DNA of 10,794 nt from Candidatus Poseidoniales archaeon (GTDB lineage: Archaea > Thermoplasmatota > Poseidoniia > Poseidoniales > Poseidoniaceae). This document shows positions 6,731 to 10,794 of this stretch, piece by piece (positions within the stretch are counted from its first letter, which is position 1; each line of letters starts with the position of its first letter). The notes beneath the pieces are model-generated. The model searched no databases. It was not told where the DNA came from and saw nothing but the letters and a program-made list of their open reading frames with translations. Position numbers and translations under genes: made by a program. Where the stretch lies: contig QXYA01000089.1 in the NCBI GenBank assembly GCA_009887135.1, positions 1 through 10,794 of the forward strand, given 5' to 3'.

Positions 6731-9323
6731 ACAATTAATCGTCCGAGACATCCGAAACTGGGACGGTGAACACACGTTCGATTTCCATGAGGGAGTCACT
6801 GTTCTTCACGGCCAAAACGGACGGGGCAAGACGACTCTAAACACTGCGTTAATGCTCACACTCGTGTTCTCAGCCAATTCAAACGGACTTCAGCAGGATC
6901 TCACACCTCGAAATGGTGGATCACCGCGGTCCAGTGTGATTTTCTCGACACAAGACGGACGACGATTCAGGATCAGCAAAACATGGGGCGACAGGAACCA
7001 ATCTCGTCTTTTCGATGCCGACACAAATGAAGAACTTGCACGTGGAGGGGACGCTGAAGATCAAACTCGAGAATTGGCCTTCGGAATTCCGCCATCCAGC
7101 GGTCGGTACAGCGCCAGAAATGGATTGGTCGCTAATCTCGAGCAAACGATCGAAAACTACGTTGCAACCCTCTCCTTCTATTCACAGGGGAGCCTTCATA
7201 TCGCTCCAAAAATGGGCGAGGCCCTAAGAAACATTGGCCTTGTAGCAGATGAAGCAGAACGAGCACGAGGCTTTACTGCAATCAGCCTTGTCGCCAAATC
7301 TGAGTCTCAAGGACTCATTTCGGGAGTGACAAACGCAGGGTTGCCAAGAGCAAATGCAACTGGAAGAGTAATCAATCAGCAGAAAGTGCTCGATAACATC
7401 CGTGATGAAATTCAGCAAGCTCGCGAAACCGAAGAAAACTTGATCGAAGCTGAATCAAATCTGTTTGTAATGACGGATGAGGTCGACGAGGACATCAATG
7501 AAGAAACTCGCCAGCAGAAATCAGATTCGATTCGAGGCTTTACTCAAGATGCGGCCAATCACCGGGCAGAGCGGGAAGCAGCACGGGTCCTTCATGATCA
7601 ATCAAAGGAAACCCATGACCCACTCAAAGTCATGAACGACGAGCGGAAGCGACTCATCAAAACCGCCCGCGATGATGCGAAGAGTTTGAGAGGTCTCGGG
7701 CAAAAGGAGAACCATGCTCGAGAAAAGTTCGAACAGTCAGAAGCGTTACATGCGTTGAAGTTACAAGAGAAAGACACTCATTCTTTAGAACTTGAAAACA
7801 TCAAACTCTGGCAACTCTACCTCACTCAAGAAGAGCGGAACCAAGAACAAAGGGTTGCACTCGACAAAGCCATTGAACATCGTAACAACCATGAGGAAGG
7901 GCTCGTATACCAGGCAAAGCTCCAACAGCAACGAGATCATCTCCAGTTAGCGAGTGACGAACAGTGGACCAAAATCAAGGATTATGATGCACAAATTGCT
8001 GCTGCAAAGGCAGGAAGGACCATGAAGATCAAAATCGGAAAACTCCCAAACAATTGGGTTGTCGAAGGCGATGGCTTGCCCCTCCAAGAGGATGGTTCAG
8101 CTTCAGAAAGCATCGAAGTCCGGGACAAAGACGGCATGGTTTTGGAAGTGCGGCAAGCCATGGATGGTGCGTCACCCACCGAACTTGAACTCTTGAAAAA
8201 TGAAGTGCTTGGAGAACTAAAGGCTACATCAACAAGTGAGCTCCGCCAACGGCAAGACGAAGCAACTCGCTTAAAAACTGAAATTGATGTGAGCAAGCGA
8301 TCGTTGGCAATGCTTCCTCCGACCACTGAACTCGATGCAATCATTGCCGAACTCAAGGCCAAAATCGAAACAGAAGTGACGCAACCAGACCTTCCACTAC
8401 CTGAAGGAAACCTGCACGATGATGCTGTCCGTATTACTGAGCGGGTACGGCTCGCAGAAGAGGCGCTGGAAGCCGTTCGTGAAGCACTGACACAGGCGCA
8501 AGCTGATTACATCACCTCGAACACAAGGCTCGTCGATGCGACAACCGCATGGAATGAAATTCTTGCAACGCTGGAGGAGCATCGTACAACCTACGGGACT
8601 GACGAGGATGTAGCTCAACAATTAACTCAAGCATCTCAAGACTTAGAAACAAAGGCTGCGGTGTGGAATGGATTTGTTGAAAATAAGGAACTACGGGAGG
8701 ATGCACCCGAAAAGAAGGCAACAAAGCTCCAGCGATCACTCGACGCTTATGATCAACAGCGGAACGGACTGATTCGCCTTCAAGAGCGAGTGGTTCAGTT
8801 GAGAAGCAACCCTCTCTTACAACGTCTTCCGGATTTGGAAGCATCACTCCATGTTGAGGCCGATGCGTTGGCACGGCTCCAATTGGAATACGAAGCATAC
8901 GACTTGATTCAGAAATTAGCGGAGCAAGCTGGCGTGGCTGCTCAACAACTCGCTCGCAATGAAACTACAGAACGAATGCACCGTTTGCTGAACTATGTTT
9001 GGGGAGTCGATGCTGACTTGACCTTTGCCGAGGACGGTGCACCCATTCAAACCCGCCAAATTGACATCAAAGATGAATCGCATGGAACCAAAGAGCAACT
9101 CCAAACAATTCTTCGCTTGGTACTGCTTTCAACCGCAGCAGAGAATGGTACAACGATGCTGCTGGATGATGCGCTTGTCTTCTCCGATGATGGGCGATTA
9201 AACCGAATGAAGGATGTGCTCCAGGTCGAGAGCAACGCCGGTATGCAGTTGATCATCTTCACATGTCGGCCGGAGGATTACGTAGACATCGCTGATGAAA
9301 TCATCAATCTGGACGACTTTTGA
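6714..9323 (+). CDS. Rad50/SbcC/YhaN-like coiled-coil ATPase
   Basis: An 869-residue SMC-type ATPase, partner of the preceding nuclease. The N-lobe has Walker A GQNGRGKTT (residues 33-41, Lys39) and a Q-loop glutamine at about 158 (FYSQGS). Long heptad-like coiled coils run from about 220-430 and 490-750. The C-lobe has the signature SHGTKEQL (789-796), Walker B MLLDDA (Asp818, Asp819 where many relatives have Asp-Glu) and IIFTCRPED in the H-loop position. The GTKEQ signature and the FTC string resemble the YhaN branch more than classical Rad50. The protein has one cysteine (Cys851), so it cannot form a CxxC zinc hook; a short beta-rich segment (about 435-485) sits at the coil apex instead. 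Family members use ATP binding to gate the nuclease on DNA ends. It is the last gene of the operon. Confidence 0.93.
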   Translation: MLKNIEQLIVRDIRNWDGEHTFDFHEGVTVLHGQNGRGKTTLNTALMLTLVFSANSNGLQQDLTPRNGGSPRSSVIFSTQDGRRFRISKTWGDRNQSRLFDADTNEELARGGDAEDQTRELAFGIPPSSGRYSARNGLVANLEQTIENYVATLSFYSQGSLHIAPKMGEALRNIGLVADEAERARGFTAISLVAKSESQGLISGVTNAGLPRANATGRVINQQKVLDNIRDEIQQARETEENLIEAESNLFVMTDEVDEDINEETRQQKSDSIRGFTQDAANHRAEREAARVLHDQSKETHDPLKVMNDERKRLIKTARDDAKSLRGLGQKENHAREKFEQSEALHALKLQEKDTHSLELENIKLWQLYLTQEERNQEQRVALDKAIEHRNNHEEGLVYQAKLQQQRDHLQLASDEQWTKIKDYDAQIAAAKAGRTMKIKIGKLPNNWVVEGDGLPLQEDGSASESIEVRDKDGMVLEVRQAMDGASPTELELLKNEVLGELKATSTSELRQRQDEATRLKTEIDVSKRSLAMLPPTTELDAIIAELKAKIETEVTQPDLPLPEGNLHDDAVRITERVRLAEEALEAVREALTQAQADYITSNTRLVDATTAWNEILATLEEHRTTYGTDEDVAQQLTQASQDLETKAAVWNGFVENKELREDAPEKKATKLQRSLDAYDQQRNGLIRLQERVVQLRSNPLLQRLPDLEASLHVEADALARLQLEYEAYDLIQKLAEQAGVAAQQLARNETTERMHRLLNYVWGVDADLTFAEDGAPIQTRQIDIKDESHGTKEQLQTILRLVLLSTAAENGTTMLLDDALVFSDDGRLNRMKDVLQVESNAGMQLIIFTCRPEDYVDIADEIINLDDF

Positions 9324-9348
9324 GGCAAAACCTCTTGTTACATCCACC

Positions 9349-9414
9349 AACCAATTAATCTCCATGATTTCGAATGGGTTTTTGCACCGACCCCATCGAA
9401 CAGATTGATTGGTT
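9349..9414 (+). terminator. Long hairpin downstream of the operon, possible transcript end
   Basis: AACCAATTAATCT (9349-9361) pairs with AGATTGATTGGTT (9402-9414) over 13 positions with one G-U pair. Inside it CGAATGGG (9371-9378) pairs with CCCATCG (9392-9398) with one bulged A. It begins 26 nt after the Rad50-like stop. A smaller GAGG/CCTC stem (9322-9325, 9331-9334) overlaps that stop. There is no long T-run, so end protection or a processing site is as likely as termination. Confidence 0.4.
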
Positions 9415-9639
9415 TGAACGGTGTGAAAATTCACCATGTTGAACCATCAACCAATCAATTCGGATGCGTTGGAAGGGGGTATCCGAAACCCTATCCAACT
9501 GGAAAAGTCGTTGGAAGGGTTTTCAGTGGGTCTGTTTGTTCGGTACCCTTCCGAATGGCCCACTGAAAGCCCTTTGATGCGCACCTACCTGAGTAATGGG
9601 TCTTTGGATAGACTCTTTGCGTTTATCCAAATGAATTAC
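9404..9639 (+). other. Array of successive hairpins in a gene-free stretch
   Basis: Stems seen, in order: ATTGATTGGTT (9404-9414) with AACCAATCAAT (9449-9459), 11 bp perfect and competing with the previous hairpin; TTCGGAT (9459-9465) with ATCCGAA (9481-9487); 9486-9499 with 9510-9522, 13 bp with one bulged A; 9515-9530 with 9559-9574, 16 bp with one G-U, enclosing TTCGG/CCGAA (9539-9543, 9551-9555); TTTGGATA (9603-9610) with TATCCAAA (9624-9631), flanked by GTAAT/ATTAC. Several stems overlap and cannot form at once. A frame at 9436-9678 crosses the array but looks non-coding. The array may be a structured RNA, a mobile-element remnant or a regulatory region for the next gene. Confidence 0.5.
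9557..9621 (+). repeat. Diverged direct repeat, copy A
   Basis: Aligns without gaps to 10558-10622 at an offset of 1001 nt, with 48 of 65 bases identical by hand count. Conserved blocks include CCCACTG, AAGCCCTT, AATGGGT, TAGAC and CTTTG. Copy A supplies the right arm of the 16-bp stem and the left arm of the TTTGGATA stem. Together with copy B it brackets the membrane protein gene. Confidence 0.55.
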
Positions 9640-9673
9640 GATATACATTGTTCCGTAAGTTACCGGGTATACG

Positions 9674-9681
9674 CTTAAAAA
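9674..9681 (+). promoter_or_regulatory. TATA-like box of the membrane protein gene
   Basis: CTTAAAAA, centred about 27 nt before the ATG at 9705. No Shine-Dalgarno sequence precedes that ATG, so the transcript is probably leaderless. Confidence 0.4.
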
Positions 9682-9704
9682 CACATCCAATTGGAAATCT
9701 TCTC

Positions 9705-10367
9705 ATGAGTGTTGAAGGGTTTTGGGATGATGCGGGCAAAGAAGATATTGGGACTTTGGGAGAACGCTTCAAGATTTTCGAACATTCAACCTATGCCAAT
9801 CCCCGGATGACTATGAATGAAGGTTCAGTTCGCATGATTGCTGAAAGAGCACCACCACTCATCGGGGCGATTATGGCCATAGGAATTGGATTGATAGTGC
9901 CTTTCTTCGTACAAATGCAATTTGGCCCTTTGAATACTATTGATTTTATTCTGCTTGGCTTGGTGCTGTTGGTATTTAGCGGTGCTGGCCTCATTTTGTT
10001 AAGACAACATTTAAGAGGAGATAAGTGGCTTTTCATTCATGAAAAGCATCTTGAATTACGACATGAAAAAAGTGAGAAAGGAATTCCAGCAGAATACAAA
10101 CATATTCCTGTTTCAAACGTTGTTAAGATCCTAAGCCATGTACGCATCACAGAAGATTCTGATTCTGATGGTTCATCCACAACATATGAGAATGATGTCA
10201 CGAGTATATTGTTATACAATCCTGATTATCCGGAATCGAGAACAGATCAAGAGTTCTGTCTCTGCATGACAGATATTCACTCAACAACGAAAGCGGAGTC
10301 GGATGCAATTGCAGCAGCACTCAACTTTCTTATTTTTGGCACACCTTTACCTTCAAAGGTGGAATGA
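9705..10367 (+). CDS. Two-helix membrane protein with cytoplasmic PH-like domain, function unknown
   Basis: A 220-residue protein. After a polar N-terminal part of about 48 residues come two hydrophobic helices, about 50-69 (PLIGAIMAIGIGLIVPFFV) and 79-99 (IDFILLGLVLLVFSGAGLILL), making a hairpin in the membrane. The remaining 120 residues are soluble and beta-rich (KWLFIHEKHLELR, then IPVSNVVKILSHVRI and TSILLYN) and end in a helix (ESDAIAAALNFLIFG). This order (two helices, then strands, then a closing helix) resembles membrane-anchored bacterial-type PH domains; that is a pattern judgement without a decisive motif. A TTG at 9648 opens the frame earlier, but the ATG at 9705 matches the TATA-like box at 9674-9681. 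The gene has its own promoter and sits between two diverged repeats, so it is probably not part of the nuclease module. Confidence 0.78.
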   Translation: MSVEGFWDDAGKEDIGTLGERFKIFEHSTYANPRMTMNEGSVRMIAERAPPLIGAIMAIGIGLIVPFFVQMQFGPLNTIDFILLGLVLLVFSGAGLILLRQHLRGDKWLFIHEKHLELRHEKSEKGIPAEYKHIPVSNVVKILSHVRITEDSDSDGSSTTYENDVTSILLYNPDYPESRTDQEFCLCMTDIHSTTKAESDAIAAALNFLIFGTPLPSKVE

Positions 10368-10376
10368 ACGACTTCT

Positions 10377-10395
10377 CCAATCCTTTTTCAATTGG
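10377..10395 (+). terminator. Weak hairpin with T-run after the membrane protein gene
   Basis: CCAAT (10377-10381) can pair with ATTGG (10391-10395), and a TTTTT run lies in the loop. It starts 10 nt after the stop codon. Archaeal termination often needs only a T-run, so this is a plausible but weak terminator. Confidence 0.25.
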
Positions 10396-10418
10396 GAAAT
10401 GAGAACATCTTCGCTCAT

Positions 10419-10464
10419 ATTGTGAGACGTTGGCGTAAGTCCTGTGTTCTTCATGTTTCACAAT
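10419..10464 (+). other. 12-bp hairpin in intergenic region
   Basis: ATTGTGAGACGT (10419-10430) pairs with ATGTTTCACAAT (10453-10464), 12 positions with two G-U pairs and a 22-nt loop. The outer ATTGTGA/TCACAAT is 7 bp perfect, which also makes a possible split DNA operator. It lies between the membrane gene and copy B of the repeat, with no gene on either strand that I can support. Confidence 0.4.
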
Positions 10465-10518
10465 TGATGGGAAAGATGCAAAAAACGCAGAATTGAAGAT
10501 GTCACCAGCAGAGGGGTA

Positions 10519-10633
10519 CTTTGCTTAGACAGGTAAGCAGGGGATAGCGTCTGACAAGACCCACTGCAAGCCCTTCGATTACCACTTAACTTTGCAATGG
10601 GTGTTAGGGTAGACCCTTTGATGAGCCTCTAAC
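10519..10633 (+). other. Second hairpin cluster, containing repeat copy B
   Basis: Three stems follow each other: TGCTTA (10522-10527) with TAAGCA (10534-10539), extendable by a G-C and two wobble pairs; ACCCACTGCAAG (10559-10570) with TTTGCAATGGGT (10591-10602), one mismatch and one wobble; and GTTAGGG (10603-10609) with CCTCTAAC (10627-10633, one wobble). In copy A the CCCACTG arm pairs upstream, whereas here it pairs downstream, so the fold is rearranged. No open frame crosses it convincingly. Confidence 0.4.
10558..10622 (+). repeat. Diverged direct repeat, copy B
   Basis: Partner of 9557-9621, same orientation and gap-free, about 74% identical by hand count. The sequence upstream of copy B does not match that upstream of copy A, so the long left arm of the copy A hairpin is missing here. 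Confidence 0.55.
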
Positions 10634-10749
10634 CTATACAATCAGACACTGAAAAAATCGTGTTTATCTTGTCCACCAAATTAGGAAGTCTGTGGGTCGT
10701 CCGGAACGCCACCCCTGTATTCAATAACCATCAGTTATAGCATCGAAGC

Positions 10750-10794
10750 ATGAACAAAACACACGCCGTTCTTTTTGCCTTGATGATGTTGACC
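10750..10794 (+). CDS. Start of a secreted or lipoprotein gene, cut by the window edge
   Basis: Only 15 codons are inside the window: MNKTHAVLFALMMLT. A basic residue followed by an unbroken hydrophobic run is the first half of a signal peptide, a form common in secreted and lipoproteins of marine Group II archaea. A weak A+T-rich element at about 10716-10729 (TGTATTCAATAACC) lies about 25-30 nt upstream, with no ribosome-binding site, consistent with a leaderless start. The mature protein is out of view, so no function is given. Confidence 0.55.
   Translation, partial: MNKTHAVLFALMMLT

Noticed and set aside
7982..8898. Minus-strand frames of 126 and 128 codons inside the Rad50-like gene
   Set aside because: They are antisense to clear coiled-coil coding sequence and are Ser/Pro/Arg-rich, as expected from the reverse of Glu/Lys/Leu-rich codons. 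No start signals were seen.
9349..9459. CRISPR-like reading of the AACCAAT(T/C)AAT direct repeat
   Set aside because: There are only two short, non-identical copies about 100 nt apart and no regular spacing, so this is not a CRISPR array.
9436..9678. 80-codon plus-strand open frame after the operon
   Set aside because: It runs through the overlapping hairpins and repeat copy A, has no ribosome-binding site or TATA-like box at the right distance, and its frame is not kept in copy B. The structure explains the sequence better than coding.

Overview
The window looks archaeal, most like a marine planktonic euryarchaeon (Poseidoniales / Marine Group II type). This is an inference from four things: A+T-rich TATA-like boxes about 25 nt upstream of start codons with no leader, Shine-Dalgarno-led internal operon genes, a short lipoprotein/secretory-type N-terminus at the right edge, and moderate G+C. 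No rRNA, tRNA, CRISPR array or transposase is visible.

Layout. Positions 1-523 are mostly non-coding, with a possible decayed minus-strand gene at the left edge (1-210) and a possible 27-residue leaderless micro-ORF (316-399, minus). A 961-residue protein of unknown family occupies 524-3409 on the minus strand. A divergent promoter region of about 145 bp (3410-3553) separates it from a tightly packed plus-strand operon: a 214-residue helical unknown (3554-4198); a NERD-type nuclease with a C-terminal S1/OB domain (4195-5475); a 34-codon small ORF (5481-5585); an Mre11/SbcD/YhaO-like metallophosphoesterase (5585-6730); and a Rad50/SbcC/YhaN-like coiled-coil ATPase with no zinc hook (6714-9323). 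Every junction in the operon is an overlap or a gap of 5 nt, so the genes are probably translated together.

The divergent gene plus operon form a coherent candidate system: a DNA-end-processing Mre11-Rad50-like pair, a second predicted nuclease fused to a nucleic-acid-binding domain, and two proteins I cannot assign. Specialised DNA repair or anti-virus/anti-plasmid defence are both reasonable. I do not recognise this gene combination as a named system.

Right side. Downstream of the operon, 9349-9639 holds an unusual run of hairpins, some mutually exclusive. Part of it (9557-9621) recurs as a diverged direct copy at 10558-10622, and the two copies flank a two-helix membrane protein gene (9705-10367). 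A further intergenic stretch (10368-10749) is also rich in stems. The window ends in the first 15 codons of a secreted or lipoprotein gene (10750 onward).
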